A stretch of 64,000 nucleotides of DNA from Polaribacter sp. NJDZ03 (GCF_019263805.1 NZ_CP079195.1:3149001-3213000), one strand, 5' to 3'; positions 55,232 through 64,000 are shown, numbered from the stretch's first letter. Notes: generated from the letters alone by a model not told the origin. Numbers and translations: made by a program.

Positions 55232-56023
55232 ATGGTTTATTTAGTATATTCTTTACCTGTAATAATAAGTGTTGTTTTTATTGTTCTTTATCTCTTTCAA
55301 GAAAAATTCATTTTTTTAAATGGTGATATATTAGCTAAAAATTATCAATATAAATTTACAAACAAGTTTGAAGAAGTCTTTATTAAGACAGATGGAAGCA
55401 ATGTAATTAATGGACTTCACTTTCAATTACCAAACCCAAAAGGAGTTGTTTTATTTTGTCATGGTAATAAAGGTAATTTAACAAAATGGGGAGATCGGGT
55501 TGCTTACTTTTTAGAATACAATTATGAAGTCTTTGTTTTTGATTATCGTAATTACGGAAAAAGTACTGGTGCATTTAATGAAGCAGCCATGTACAAGGAT
55601 GGTTTAGTTGTTTATAATCAGCTAAAAAAAAGTTTTAAAGAAAAGAATATTGTTGTTTATGGTTTTTCTTTAGGTGGAACTTTTGCAACCAAAATAGCGT
55701 CTCTTAATACCCCAAAAGAATTAATTTTAGAAGCTCCTTTTTACAATTTTAAAAAAGCAGCTACTTATAAATTTAAGGTTGTTCCAACTTTTTTGTTAAA
55801 ATATCAATTTAGGTCTGATAAGGATATTTCTAAAATAACGTGTCCTATTACCCTTTTTCATGGTAATAAAGACGATACAACCTCTTATAAGCAATCTAAA
55901 AGCTTGTTAGCACTAAATACATCAACTAGAAATAAGTTTGTAGAGATTGATGGAGGAACGCATCATAATCTTAGAGAATTTGCTATTTACAAAGAGAATC
56001 TTAAAGAAATTTTAGAACGATAG
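55232..56023 (+). CDS. Membrane-anchored alpha/beta hydrolase
   Basis: 263 residues. An N-terminal membrane helix (LVYSLPVIISVVFIVLYLF) is followed by an alpha/beta hydrolase of the BEM46/serine-aminopeptidase type. HGN oxyanion region is in VLFCHGNKGNLTKWG. The nucleophile Ser lies in VYGFSLGGTFA, the Asp in FHGNKDDTTS and the His in GGTHHNLREF, giving a complete triad. The substrate is unknown; esters or peptides are usual for the family. The gene stands alone and starts at ATG 55232. Confidence 0.85.
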   Translation: MVYLVYSLPVIISVVFIVLYLFQEKFIFLNGDILAKNYQYKFTNKFEEVFIKTDGSNVINGLHFQLPNPKGVVLFCHGNKGNLTKWGDRVAYFLEYNYEVFVFDYRNYGKSTGAFNEAAMYKDGLVVYNQLKKSFKEKNIVVYGFSLGGTFATKIASLNTPKELILEAPFYNFKKAATYKFKVVPTFLLKYQFRSDKDISKITCPITLFHGNKDDTTSYKQSKSLLALNTSTRNKFVEIDGGTHHNLREFAIYKENLKEILER

Positions 56024-56046
56024 TACTTCTTAAAATTTATAAATCG

Positions 56047-56054
56047 TATTTTTG
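56047..56054 (+). promoter_or_regulatory. Promoter -7 box of the retropepsin-like gene
   Basis: TATTTTTG lies 21 bp before ATG 56076 and covers the alternative TTG at 56052, so it decides the start. Confidence 0.5.
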
Positions 56055-56075
56055 ATCACTTCAAAGCATAATAAG

Positions 56076-56525
56076 ATGAGTAGTATTGAGAAAATTTTAA
56101 AGAAGAAGAAATTCGTCAAAATAAAGCTAAAGAAAATTGCTACCAATCATTTAGAATTGAAGGCAACAATTAATGGTGTTAAAGGGCGATTTATTTTAGA
56201 TACAGGTGCTTCTAATTCTTGTGTTGGGTTAGATATGATTACTCATTTTAATTTGGATGCTCAAGAAAGTGAAACCAAAGCGGCTGGGGCAGGAGCAACA
56301 GATATGGAAACGTTACAATCTGATAATAATTCTTTAAAAATAGGAAATTGGAATACTAAGAAATGTCATTTAGTATTGTTTGATTTATCGCATGTAAATA
56401 CTGCTTTAACGCAGCACAAAGCAAAGGAAGTACATGGTATTATTGGTGCAGATGTACTACAAAAAGGAAAAGCATTTATAGATTATCATAAAAAAGTTTT
56501 ATACTTAAAGAAAACAAAGAAATAA
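56076..56525 (+). CDS. Retropepsin-like aspartic protease
   Basis: 149 residues, one retropepsin lobe, thus active as a dimer if at all. The catalytic motif is FILDTGASNSCVG near residue 42. The second hydrophobic-hydrophobic-Gly element is VHGIIGADVLQKGKAFIDY. There is no signal peptide; the N-terminus is very Lys-rich (KILKKKKFVKIKLKKI). Start at ATG 56076; TTG 56052 falls in the promoter box. It is followed after 20 bp by a YqeY-like gene. Confidence 0.85.
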   Translation: MSSIEKILKKKKFVKIKLKKIATNHLELKATINGVKGRFILDTGASNSCVGLDMITHFNLDAQESETKAAGAGATDMETLQSDNNSLKIGNWNTKKCHLVLFDLSHVNTALTQHKAKEVHGIIGADVLQKGKAFIDYHKKVLYLKKTKK

Positions 56526-56545
56526 TTAATTTAAAATAAAATACA

Positions 56546-56995
56546 ATGAGTTTGCAAAAAGAAGTAATGGATAAAATGAAAGAAGCAATGAAAGCAAAAG
56601 ATACGCTTGCTTTACAAGCTTTAAGAGCGGTTAAATCTGCCTTTTTATTAGCGAAAACCGAAACAGGTGTTCAAGCAGAAATTACGGAAGAGCAAGAAAT
56701 TAAAATTATTCAGAAGCAAGTTAAACAAAGAAAAGACAGTGCAGCTATCTTTATAGAACAAGGCAGACAAGATTTAGCAGACCCGGAATTGGCTGAATTA
56801 GCTGTTTTAGAACAGTTTTTGCCAGAAGCATTATCTAAAGAAGAAATTGAAAGTGTTGTTGTTGCTACGATTAGTAAAGTAGGAGCATCTGGAATGAAAG
56901 ATATGGGGAAAGTTATGGGAATTGTTTCTGCTGAGTTAGCAGGTAAGGCAGATGGTAAAACCATTTCTACTTTAGTGAAAAAGAATTTAATGTAA
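56546..56995 (+). CDS. GatB/YqeY domain protein
   Basis: 149 residues with the helical YqeY fold related to the tail of GatB, an amidotransferase subunit that handles tRNA. Typical phrases are LQKEVMDKMKEAMKAKDTLALQALRAVKSAF, AVLEQFLPEALSKEEIE and GKVMGIVSAELAGKADGKTIS. Function is not established for stand-alone members. It is probably cotranscribed with the upstream protease gene. Confidence 0.92.
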   Translation: MSLQKEVMDKMKEAMKAKDTLALQALRAVKSAFLLAKTETGVQAEITEEQEIKIIQKQVKQRKDSAAIFIEQGRQDLADPELAELAVLEQFLPEALSKEEIESVVVATISKVGASGMKDMGKVMGIVSAELAGKADGKTISTLVKKNLM

Positions 56996-57029
56996 AAAAT
57001 ATTTTTGTTTTCTTTATAGAAAACAAAAT

Positions 57030-57103
57030 GGCTGCGTAGTTCAACTGGATAGAATATCAGATTTCGGCTCTGAGGGTTGGGGGTTCGAATCCCTTCGCGG
57101 TCA
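57030..57103 (+). tRNA. tRNA-Arg (anticodon TCG)
   Basis: A 74-nt cloverleaf. Acceptor GGCTGCG / CGCGGTC (57030-57036 with 57096-57102, two G-U pairs), D stem GTTC / GAAT, anticodon stem TCAGA / TCTGA with loop TTTCGGC (anticodon TCG at 57064-57066). The T stem is GGGGG / CCCTT with loop TTCGAAT, and the discriminator is A57103. CCA is not encoded. Anticodon TCG reads CGA and possibly other CGN Arg codons. Confidence 0.88.
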
Positions 57104-57109
57104 CAAAAA

Positions 57110-57149
57110 AAAGGCTAAGAATTACATTTTGTAATTCTTAGCCTTTTTT
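57110..57149. terminator. Terminator after tRNA-Arg
   Basis: A 16-bp perfect stem AAAGGCTAAGAATTAC / GTAATTCTTAGCCTTT with loop ATTTT, an A run before it and a T run after. Confidence 0.9.
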
Positions 57150-57179
57150 AATTTATAAGATAAAAGAGGTTATCTTTTT

Positions 57180-57264
57180 TTGTCAACCTAAATTTATTTC
57201 AGATTCTTATGATGGTTGAAGTTGCATCAGTTAAGATGCTGAAACAAGTTCAGCATGACAAGGT
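57180..57264. repeat. Diverged copy of the TTTATTTCAG repeat family
   Basis: AAATTTATTTCAGATTCTTA, then TGATGGTTGAA and GATGCTGAAACAAGTTCAGC, then ATGACAAGG. It is related both to the repeats round the GIY-YIG gene and to the copy at 62927-63016. Each of the last two copies sits just after the end of a giant TSP3 gene or just before one. Confidence 0.65.
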
Positions 57265-57274
57265 TTTAATCTAA

Positions 57275-60200
57275 TTATTCAATAATCAATTTTTTGCTTA
57301 TGGTACCTTTATCTGTATTCATTTTTACAATATAAATACCTGTTGTTATTTGTTTTTTGACGTTTAATTGATACGTAGATTTTTGTTCTTTAATATTCCA
57401 TGTACTTACTTTTTTACCAAGAATATTAAATAACTCTACATTTTGAATGTTTACTTCTTGGTTTTTAGAGATTACAATGTTGTTATTATCATTGTCTGCA
57501 TAAATACTCGTTTTACCAGCAAGTATATCTTCTTGAACACCAAGTAGTGTTTCCTCGGTTGCGTTAAAAGCTAAAACAAACCTATCTGTGTACGTTCCTG
57601 CTTTTAATTGATACGTTACATTGGCATTGTTTATTTGCTGTGTTTTACCTGTTAATTTGTCTTTGATGTAAACGTCTTGATTGATGTTGTTTATTTCATC
57701 AATATTAATGGTAATAATACTGTTTTCACTTACAATAACTTCTAAAGGTACTTCTAATGCGTTAGAAATTTCTTGTACTCCAGAAATTACATAGCTATTT
57801 GCGTCATTTGGAAACTTCCAATAGAAATCTGTAGTACTAACATCAAACATTTCTGAGTCATATCCTTTTTCATAACTAAAAGAATTTGCTTGATTAAAAG
57901 AAATTCCAATTTGACGATGTAAATTACTTCCTTGATCATTAGAGTAACTCATTCCTAATTTTAATATAGGTAGCTCATTATTAACTGATTTCACAGTTTT
58001 TTTCTGACTACTTTTTAAGAATATAGAGGTACCATCTCCTTCTGTTTTGTACTCTCTTTGACTATTGTTAAATTTAATTTTTCCGTTACCAATACCTTCT
58101 ACAAAGAATCCTTGACCAATTGCAACATATGGTTCTGGAGTTTTGTATAAATTTGTATAAGTATCACCTCCTGAGTCTGGAATACAAGCTAACTGACCAT
58201 CTTCATCTTTTAAAATTATCTTATCAATATAAAGACGTTCACTAGAGTTAGAGTTAGAGGTTAATGTTATGTCACTACCTGATGTTATGCACATAGCAAA
58301 CTTTATTTCTTCAAAACGATTACTAGTGTTTGGAAGCTTAAATTCTCCTCTTTCAACATTATTTATTTTAATTTTTAATTTTTTAAGTCCTGTTGCTCTA
58401 TATACAATTCTTAAAGAATCTACTCCTCTAGTAATATTTTCAAAAGTGATATATTCATCTTTAGCTAAAGAAACTTCTTTATTACCTAGACCAATTAGGT
58501 CTAATATAGCTCCAATTAATGTTGGTGAATCTTCAGCTTCAAGCGTGTAGTTAACAGGTTCTATTTTACCCGTTTTTACAGCTGTTGCCATACTTACGTT
58601 TTGAGCAGCATATCCACCAATATAACCTCCAAAGTTATGACCAGCAGTTCCTGAAGCTTCCGTTTCTGCTACATGTTGCCAAAAATAAATAGTTGATATT
58701 AAAGCGTTATTATCATCTAAAAACTTTCTAGCATTTAAAGCAGAAGGGAAAGGATTACCTATTAAATAAGATTGTCCTTTAGTTATATTCTTAGTCTCAA
58801 ACTTACCATCATTAGGGGTACCCACAAATGTGTAATTTTGGTTTCTTCCTGGTCCTTTAAAAGTATAACCATCACCTCTATCTATAATTCCTTTATTATA
58901 TTTATGTGCCCAGTTAGCTCTTCCGTTACTAGCAGGAGTATAGGTATATACCCAGTAATCTGCTAAGGAAATACCAGATCCAGTAAATGCACCATCATAA
59001 CCACCAACAAATTTAATTTCTTTAGGTGTATTTGCTATGGTACCGTCTCTAAGAACAGATTCTATAGTATAGGTATCTTCATTTAAAGTGGTAACAGGAG
59101 AACTCATGTAGTTGTAACGATATAAACTAGGTACTTCTGAGTTTTGATCTACAAACAACCTTCCATCCCCAGAAACGGTACTTGCATCTGTGTGTGTTTG
59201 TATCAATTGAGCAGAAGAACCAGATAAACGAATTTCTCCGTTTAACTCTATATCATTAGTAACGACTAATAATTGATCTGTTACTCTTAATTCATTATTC
59301 TTAACAACCTTTAATTTTCTTGCACTTAATCTATTGTTCTCATGATTGTAATATGCATTAACTATAACATAACGAGATCTGTCTGGAAAACCATTATTCC
59401 AAGTACCATCTGTATTTGTTGTAGTTTCCTTAATTCTGTGTAAACCTAACAAGGTATTTGCTTGTTTATTAGAAGTCTTTATTTCTGAAATTAAAGGATC
59501 TTGAGAGTGTCTTTTAGTATTGCTATTACCACCACCATATCCAGATTGGTATGAGTTTATTGCATCATCTATAAATACTACCCACTCACTTTTTGTATAG
59601 TTAGGATTCGTTTTTAATGTTTCATCTATTCTTACAACCGAAGTTTTGTTAGCAATATTAGAGGCTACATCGTATCTATATGCCCAAGAATACACTCCAG
59701 AAACAGAAGAAAGCGTAATAATATCATTAGTAGCATCATCTAAACTAGTTAACGCATTATTAATAATAATGGTTGCATCTGCTGCTAATTCATCCTTAGA
59801 AATAATACTGTTTGTACTATTTTTAAATAATACAGATTTACCTGCTTTTAGTTCTGTACCAACAATATAAGAAGCATCTGCTTCTACACCTGTTTGATCG
59901 CCTGTTTTATCTTTATATAATTGAATTTTAATAGTTTTAGCAGGTATAACTTTAGAACTGATATTTGTAATTTCAATCCATTTTTCATTGTTGAATTGAT
60001 ATACTTGGGTAATCATCACATCTGCAGCTACAGGTACATCTCTATAATCAAGATTACCGGTAGTTGGGGTTTTAGGGTCGAAGTCATTGTCTTCATCACC
60101 AAAAGAGTTTTCTAAAGTTACTAGGTCTGTTACTTTATTGTCAGGATTTAAACCATCATTAACAGTAGCTCCATTTATTGATGAATCATCATTATCCTCA

Positions 60201-62689
60201 AAATTATCATCTAAACCGTCATTATCTTTGTCATTTCCACTAAGGATATTCTTTGTATGACCATTTTCAAAAATATCAGGAATTCCATCATTATCTGAGT
60301 CTGAATCTAAATAATCTGCTTCGTCTGTTTTATCCGTATTTTCAGGAGTAAGACCAACAATATTATTTGAGATGTCTTCATAATTGTCATCTACACCATT
60401 GTTGTTGGTGTCTTTTATAGTAGTTCCTATTCCGCTAGGGGCGATGTAATCAGCTGTAGTTTGTCCTTCAATATTATCTGGAATCCCATCATTGTCTGCA
60501 TCAATATCTAAGTGGTTTAATTTACCATCATTGTCTGCATCACCTGTTTTGTAAGAGTTTGGTTTTCCATTATTATTCGTGTCAGTTCCTGTAATTATTA
60601 AAGGAGTACCAGAATTTATAGCACCATCTACTGCATCGTCAAAACCATTTGTATTTCTATCAGTTGTTAACTTTCCGTTGGTATCAATATTATCTACTTT
60701 ACCATCTTTGTTAGCATCTGTTCCTCCAGCTTCAATAATATCTACAATACCATCGTTGTCTGAATCTAGGTCTAAATGATTTGGAATTCCATCTCCATCA
60801 GTATCTCCAGTTGCATAAGAGTTTGGTTTACCATCTTTATCTGTATCAGATCCGGTAATTATTAATGCATTATTCTTGTTATTTGATGTTCCTGATTGGC
60901 CAACATCACCATCTACAAGATCATCAAAACCATCACTGTCAATATCATTTTTAAGTTTACCATTGGCGTTAATAGTATCTACTAAACCATTTCCGTCAGT
61001 ATCTGTTCCGCCTGCTTCTATAATATCAGGAATTCCATCATTGTCGGCATCTAAATCTTGTGCATCAGAAATTCCGTCGTTATCTGTATCTGGGTTCGTA
61101 ATAGCAATTCCATTAGTTCCTCCTTTTACATTAGCGTCGTAACGATCATCTAAACCATCTTTATCAACATCATTTTTAAGAGTACCATTCGTATTAATAT
61201 TGTCTACTAAACCATTTCCGTCTGTATCAACTCCACCAGCTTCTACAATATCAGGGATACCATCGTTGTCTGAATCTAAATCTAAATGATTAGGTATACC
61301 ATCTCCATCTACATCATATACATCTGGGATACCATCCTTATTTGCATCTGTGTAATTTGTTGTACTACCATCACCAGAATTACCATTATCTACAGTGTCT
61401 AAATAGTTAGGAATTCCATCACCATCCTCATCACCATCAGCAAAGTTGTTTCCGTTTTCAACAGTATCTAAAATACCGTCGTTATCATCATCTAAATCTA
61501 AAATATTAGGAATACCATCATTATCTGTATCTGCAGATACTGTAATTTGTAATTTTCCATCATTAGAATTTGCGCCAAGTGTATCTGCTACTCTAAATAG
61601 AATAGAAGCATCTCCAACATAATCTGTTGCAGGAGTATATATTACTTTTCCATTTTTATTTACGGTATAGGTACCAACTCCAGGAATTACTAACGGATTG
61701 CCAACACTTCCTAGGTTTGTAGGGTTATTTGGGTCTATTAACGTAATTGTTTCTGGAGCTAAATTACCATCAAGATCACTAGATCCGTTAAGTACATTTT
61801 TTGTAAATGTGGTGTTAGAAATAATGATGTTGTTTAAGTTATTTATTACAACTGGTGGCTCATTTACTTCTACTACAACAGGTCTCGTAAAGACTACTTC
61901 TCCTAGAAATCCAACAGAAATATTTCTTGTTATATTTGGTACGTTGTTATTTCTACCTAATGTAAAGTCTACAACACTTACGTTTGTGTAATTAATTCTT
62001 ACAATAGATCTTGTGTTATTTATAGATACACTTTGGTCTGTTGTATTTGTTTCACTAGTAAAACGAGTTGAGTTCGCTACCGAAGTTCCTGGAGTTGCAG
62101 AAATAATAGTAGGACTAGCAAGTTGATAACTATCTGGTACAATAACTTCTGCCCATTCTCCTGCATCTAAATCTATAATTTCTAACGTATAAGAATCTAA
62201 AGGAAACACTACTGCGTCATTTATATTACTATCTGCAGAACCGGCAGCAATAAATTCTATTCTCCAACGTACAGCCTGATTAGGTTGACTGTATGTTATA
62301 ACAGGTTCAAATCTGTTTTCAACAAATTGTGTATCATCAATGCTTACAATAGTTGGTGTACCAATAAAGGATACAATACTTAGAATTGCATCTACATCAT
62401 AAAGGCTTCCATTGGCTTTAAGTTGTACATCTTCTATTAAATACTTTGCACCTGGTTTTTTGTCTGTACCTTGCTTTAACACTTGACTATTTGGAAAAAT
62501 AGGAGTGCTTTGCCCATTTGTGTTTTGAAAAGTAATAAGTAAACATGTAGTAAGTATAAGATAAGAAACCTTATTTGAATTTGATACTAATGTATTTTTT
62601 AAACTAAATAAAGATAAGTTTATAGGGTTAAATACATTAAAACGAGCTATTTCCCCAAATAGTTTCGTTTCTTTTAGATATTTAATCAT
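57275..62689 (-). CDS. T9SS-secreted TSP3-repeat adhesin-like protein (1804 aa), paralog 2
   Basis: A long signal region (cleavage near NTNGQ at residue 60) with about 35 residues before the hydrophobic core. The N-terminal part is unlike paralog 1 and includes a cadherin-like segment (VGDASILFRVADTLG, near 370). A shorter TSP3 rod follows (about 385-885; three EAGG super-repeats against eight). From about residue 886 on it follows paralog 1 closely: the lamin-tail-like domain (DVMITQVYQFNNEKWIEITN), the stretch [36 protein letters not shown] and [12 protein letters not shown]. The T9SS sorting domain (LFNILGKKVSTW, ending KKLIIE) also matches. Surface location is inferred. Confidence 0.9.
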   Translation of the reverse strand: MIKYLKETKLFGEIARFNVFNPINLSLFSLKNTLVSNSNKVSYLILTTCLLITFQNTNGQSTPIFPNSQVLKQGTDKKPGAKYLIEDVQLKANGSLYDVDAILSIVSFIGTPTIVSIDDTQFVENRFEPVITYSQPNQAVRWRIEFIAAGSADSNINDAVVFPLDSYTLEIIDLDAGEWAEVIVPDSYQLASPTIISATPGTSVANSTRFTSETNTTDQSVSINNTRSIVRINYTNVSVVDFTLGRNNNVPNITRNISVGFLGEVVFTRPVVVEVNEPPVVINNLNNIIISNTTFTKNVLNGSSDLDGNLAPETITLIDPNNPTNLGSVGNPLVIPGVGTYTVNKNGKVIYTPATDYVGDASILFRVADTLGANSNDGKLQITVSADTDNDGIPNILDLDDDNDGILDTVENGNNFADGDEDGDGIPNYLDTVDNGNSGDGSTTNYTDANKDGIPDVYDVDGDGIPNHLDLDSDNDGIPDIVEAGGVDTDGNGLVDNINTNGTLKNDVDKDGLDDRYDANVKGGTNGIAITNPDTDNDGISDAQDLDADNDGIPDIIEAGGTDTDGNGLVDTINANGKLKNDIDSDGFDDLVDGDVGQSGTSNNKNNALIITGSDTDKDGKPNSYATGDTDGDGIPNHLDLDSDNDGIVDIIEAGGTDANKDGKVDNIDTNGKLTTDRNTNGFDDAVDGAINSGTPLIITGTDTNNNGKPNSYKTGDADNDGKLNHLDIDADNDGIPDNIEGQTTADYIAPSGIGTTIKDTNNNGVDDNYEDISNNIVGLTPENTDKTDEADYLDSDSDNDGIPDIFENGHTKNILSGNDKDNDGLDDNFEDNDDSSINGATVNDGLNPDNKVTDLVTLENSFGDEDNDFDPKTPTTGNLDYRDVPVAADVMITQVYQFNNEKWIEITNISSKVIPAKTIKIQLYKDKTGDQTGVEADASYIVGTELKAGKSVLFKNSTNSIISKDELAADATIIINNALTSLDDATNDIITLSSVSGVYSWAYRYDVASNIANKTSVVRIDETLKTNPNYTKSEWVVFIDDAINSYQSGYGGGNSNTKRHSQDPLISEIKTSNKQANTLLGLHRIKETTTNTDGTWNNGFPDRSRYVIVNAYYNHENNRLSARKLKVVKNNELRVTDQLLVVTNDIELNGEIRLSGSSAQLIQTHTDASTVSGDGRLFVDQNSEVPSLYRYNYMSSPVTTLNEDTYTIESVLRDGTIANTPKEIKFVGGYDGAFTGSGISLADYWVYTYTPASNGRANWAHKYNKGIIDRGDGYTFKGPGRNQNYTFVGTPNDGKFETKNITKGQSYLIGNPFPSALNARKFLDDNNALISTIYFWQHVAETEASGTAGHNFGGYIGGYAAQNVSMATAVKTGKIEPVNYTLEAEDSPTLIGAILDLIGLGNKEVSLAKDEYITFENITRGVDSLRIVYRATGLKKLKIKINNVERGEFKLPNTSNRFEEIKFAMCITSGSDITLTSNSNSSERLYIDKIILKDEDGQLACIPDSGGDTYTNLYKTPEPYVAIGQGFFVEGIGNGKIKFNNSQREYKTEGDGTSIFLKSSQKKTVKSVNNELPILKLGMSYSNDQGSNLHRQIGISFNQANSFSYEKGYDSEMFDVSTTDFYWKFPNDANSYVISGVQEISNALEVPLEVIVSENSIITINIDEINNINQDVYIKDKLTGKTQQINNANVTYQLKAGTYTDRFVLAFNATEETLLGVQEDILAGKTSIYADNDNNNIVISKNQEVNIQNVELFNILGKKVSTWNIKEQKSTYQLNVKKQITTGIYIVKMNTDKGTISKKLIIE
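60035..61535 (-). repeat. TSP3-encoding DNA repeat tract of paralog 2
   Basis: About 1.5 kb of the same repeat family as 3735-7250, with three EAGG-type super-repeats. Plus-strand frames in it are shadows of the Asp-rich coding. Confidence 0.85.
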
Positions 62690-62926
62690 TTAAGAAAGTT
62701 TTTTTTAAAAGGGTGCAAAAGTAGTTATTATTAACTGAGCACCATGTTATAGACACTATTAAATTTTATATGTCACACTTAATTTAAATATTTAATTGTT
62801 TAAGATATTTTAGGACGAGAATTTTAAATAAATAATACATTCATTATATAGATAATTTGAAAAAGTAACTGATTGAGAGAATTTCCTTTTTAGAAGCTAT
62901 CCTAAAAGAGGTTGTCTAATTTTTCT
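62690..62926. other. Intergenic region upstream of paralog 2
   Basis: AT-rich spacer with no recognised gene. It should hold the promoter of the minus-strand gene at 62689, but no clear TAnnTTTG box was identified. Confidence 0.4.
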
Positions 62927-63016
62927 TGTCAATCTGAATTTATTTCAGATTCTTATGATGGTTGAACTTCCGTAAATTTAGATGCTGAAACAGGTTCTAC
63001 ATAACAAGGTTTAATC
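62927..63016. repeat. Second diverged copy of the TTTATTTCAG repeat
   Basis: Nearly the same sequence as 57180-57264 (TTTATTTCAGATTCTTATGA, then GGTTGAA, GATGCTGAAACA and ACAAGGTTTAATC). Confidence 0.65.
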
Positions 63017-63040
63017 TTTTTTTATTGAATTTATTTTGAC

Positions 63041-63073
63041 AAAAAAAAACCAGTGAAAATTTTTCACTGGTTT
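63041..63073 (-). terminator. Terminator of the third TSP3-family gene
   Basis: CCAGTGAAAA / TTTTCACTGG stem (63050-63070). On the minus strand it is followed by nine T, 46 bp after the stop codon. Confidence 0.9.
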
Positions 63074-63118
63074 AAATTTTAAGAATTGTTCCTTTATATT
63101 TGGAATATTTCTAAAGTA

Positions 63119-64000
63119 TTATTCAATAACTACTTTTTTATTGATAGTACCTTTATCTGTATCCATTTTTACAATATAAATACCTGTTGGTAATTGTTTT
63201 TTGATACCTAATTGATAAGTCTCTTTTTGTTCTTTAATATTCCAAAGGCTTACTTTTTTACCAAGGATGTCAAACAACTCTACCTTGTTTATTTCTATTT
63301 CATTGTTTATAGAAATTACAATTTGGTTGTTTTTATTGTCTGCATAAATATTGGTGTATGCAGCTAATATTTCATCTTCTAGATCTAAAGTATTGCTTGG
63401 AGTAAAAGCAAGTACAAAACGATTAGTGTATAGTCCTTTATCTAAAGTTAAAGTAGTTTTTCCGTTTTTAACACTATATGAAGTTCCAGTAAGTTTATCT
63501 GTAATGTAAATATCTCTAGAAACATTCTGAATTTCATCTACCATAATATTTACTTTACCAGAATAATCCATGATAACTTCTAAAGGCACTTCTAATTCAT
63601 TAGAAATAGATTGCACACCAGCAATTACGTATTTTCTATAATCATTAGAGAATTTCCAATACATATCGGTTTTACCAATTTCATAAGCTTCAGAATCATA
63701 TCCTTTATCATAAGCAAAGGAGTTACTTTCTTGAAAAGAAATTGCTATCTGATTATGTAATAACAAGTCATCTGTGTTTTTATATTCAAACCCTAATTTA
63801 ATAACTGGTAATAAACTAGTAGTATTTACTTTTTTACTACTTTTTTTACTTCCTTTAAAGAATACAGATTCTGCACCTTCTGTTATATAGGCTCTTTGGC
63901 TGTTGTTAAATTCAATAGGTCCACCGGATGCATCTTCTCCTTCTACAAAGAAACCTTGGCCAATTGCTATATAAGCCTTTGGTGTTTTATATAAATTTGC
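63119..64000 (-). CDS. Third adhesin-family protein, C-terminal part (runs off the window)
   Basis: The frame is open from the stop at 63119 to the window edge (294 codons, reading [20 protein letters not shown] at the edge), so the start lies beyond 64000. An internal ATG at 63766 is not the start. The visible part matches the last 290 or so residues of paralogs 1 and 2 (NNSQRAYITEGAESVFFKG; QIAISFQESNSFAYDKGYDSE) but is more diverged. It ends with a T9SS type A sorting domain ([17 protein letters not shown], ending KKVVIE). Whether it has TSP3 repeats cannot be seen. Confidence 0.9.
   Translation of the reverse strand, partial: ANLYKTPKAYIAIGQGFFVEGEDASGGPIEFNNSQRAYITEGAESVFFKGSKKSSKKVNTTSLLPVIKLGFEYKNTDDLLLHNQIAISFQESNSFAYDKGYDSEAYEIGKTDMYWKFSNDYRKYVIAGVQSISNELEVPLEVIMDYSGKVNIMVDEIQNVSRDIYITDKLTGTSYSVKNGKTTLTLDKGLYTNRFVLAFTPSNTLDLEDEILAAYTNIYADNKNNQIVISINNEIEINKVELFDILGKKVSLWNIKEQKETYQLGIKKQLPTGIYIVKMDTDKGTINKKVVIE

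Noticed and set aside
57030..57149. Integration site with a mobile element at tRNA-Arg
   Set aside because: No duplicated tRNA end and no integrase nearby; the tRNA is followed directly by a terminator.
60579..61991. Plus-strand Ser/Pro-rich frames over paralog 2
   Set aside because: Shadows of the same repeat coding; no independent start signals.
968..62689. Composite transposon or genomic island bounded by the two giant genes
   Set aside because: The direct repeats are coding sequence; no transposase or integrase was seen, and the enclosed genes are ordinary core genes in normal operons.

Overview
The window is a strongly AT-rich bacterial chromosome segment. It almost certainly comes from a member of the Flavobacteriaceae, and a marine genus such as Polaribacter or Tenacibaculum would fit. 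The grounds are secreted proteins with type IX secretion (T9SS) C-terminal sorting domains, a T9SS plug protein, Bacteroidetes lipoproteins with acidic residues after the lipobox cysteine, TAnnTTTG promoter boxes, few Shine-Dalgarno sites, DUF3667, DUF2306 and DUF3857 family genes, and a complete Na+-translocating NADH:quinone reductase next to other marine-type genes. The genus is an inference. No phage, IS transposase, CRISPR array or rRNA was found.

Layout. 1-960: decayed DNA with a LysR-type helix-turn-helix remnant. 968-9478 (minus): a 2836-residue T9SS-exported adhesin-like protein with a long thrombospondin type 3 (TSP3) calcium-repeat rod. 10178-14411: an aromatic amino acid operon, pheA - aminotransferase - tyrA - DAHP synthase/chorismate mutase. 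It is preceded by what reads as a complete ribosome-mediated attenuator: promoter, a leader peptide with an FYFYFYFF run, a 12-bp antiterminator and a terminator. 14966-19729: rsgA, dtd, a YceI lipoprotein, a degraded DUF3857 transglutaminase gene, nhaC and a GNAT acetyltransferase. 19686-26078: two small membrane proteins, a porin, rnhB, a nucleoid-associated protein, a GIY-YIG protein embedded in palindromic repeats, and lipB. 26140-33873: a secreted metalloprotease, a DUF2306 protein, pruA, an NRDE protein, a DUF3667 zinc-ribbon membrane protein that appears to start at a non-standard codon, and apaG.

34219-40635: six tandem genes for small secreted PepSY-like proteins behind a sigma-54-like promoter and an inverted-repeat site, followed by a sigma-54 activator response regulator and a convergent hybrid histidine kinase. 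The arrangement suggests one stress- or signal-responsive module. 40697-48190: a T9SS plug protein and the nqrABCDEF operon. 48431-54676: an OmpA-family protein, two lipoproteins, and a polytopic membrane protein with a LytS/LytTR two-component pair. 54843-57149: a 59-residue lipoprotein, a hydrolase, a retropepsin-like protease, a YqeY-like protein and tRNA-Arg(TCG). 57275-64000 (minus): two more proteins of the giant adhesin family; the last runs off the window.

How the parts relate. NQR and NhaC together imply a sodium-based energy economy. The three giant TSP3 proteins, the metalloprotease and the plug protein are cargo or parts of T9SS. The attenuator would tie Phe/Tyr synthesis to charged tRNA supply. 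The strongest candidates for undescribed biology are that attenuator, the PepSY-like array with its regulators, and the GIY-YIG/repeat locus. All functional statements rest on motif reading without database searches.
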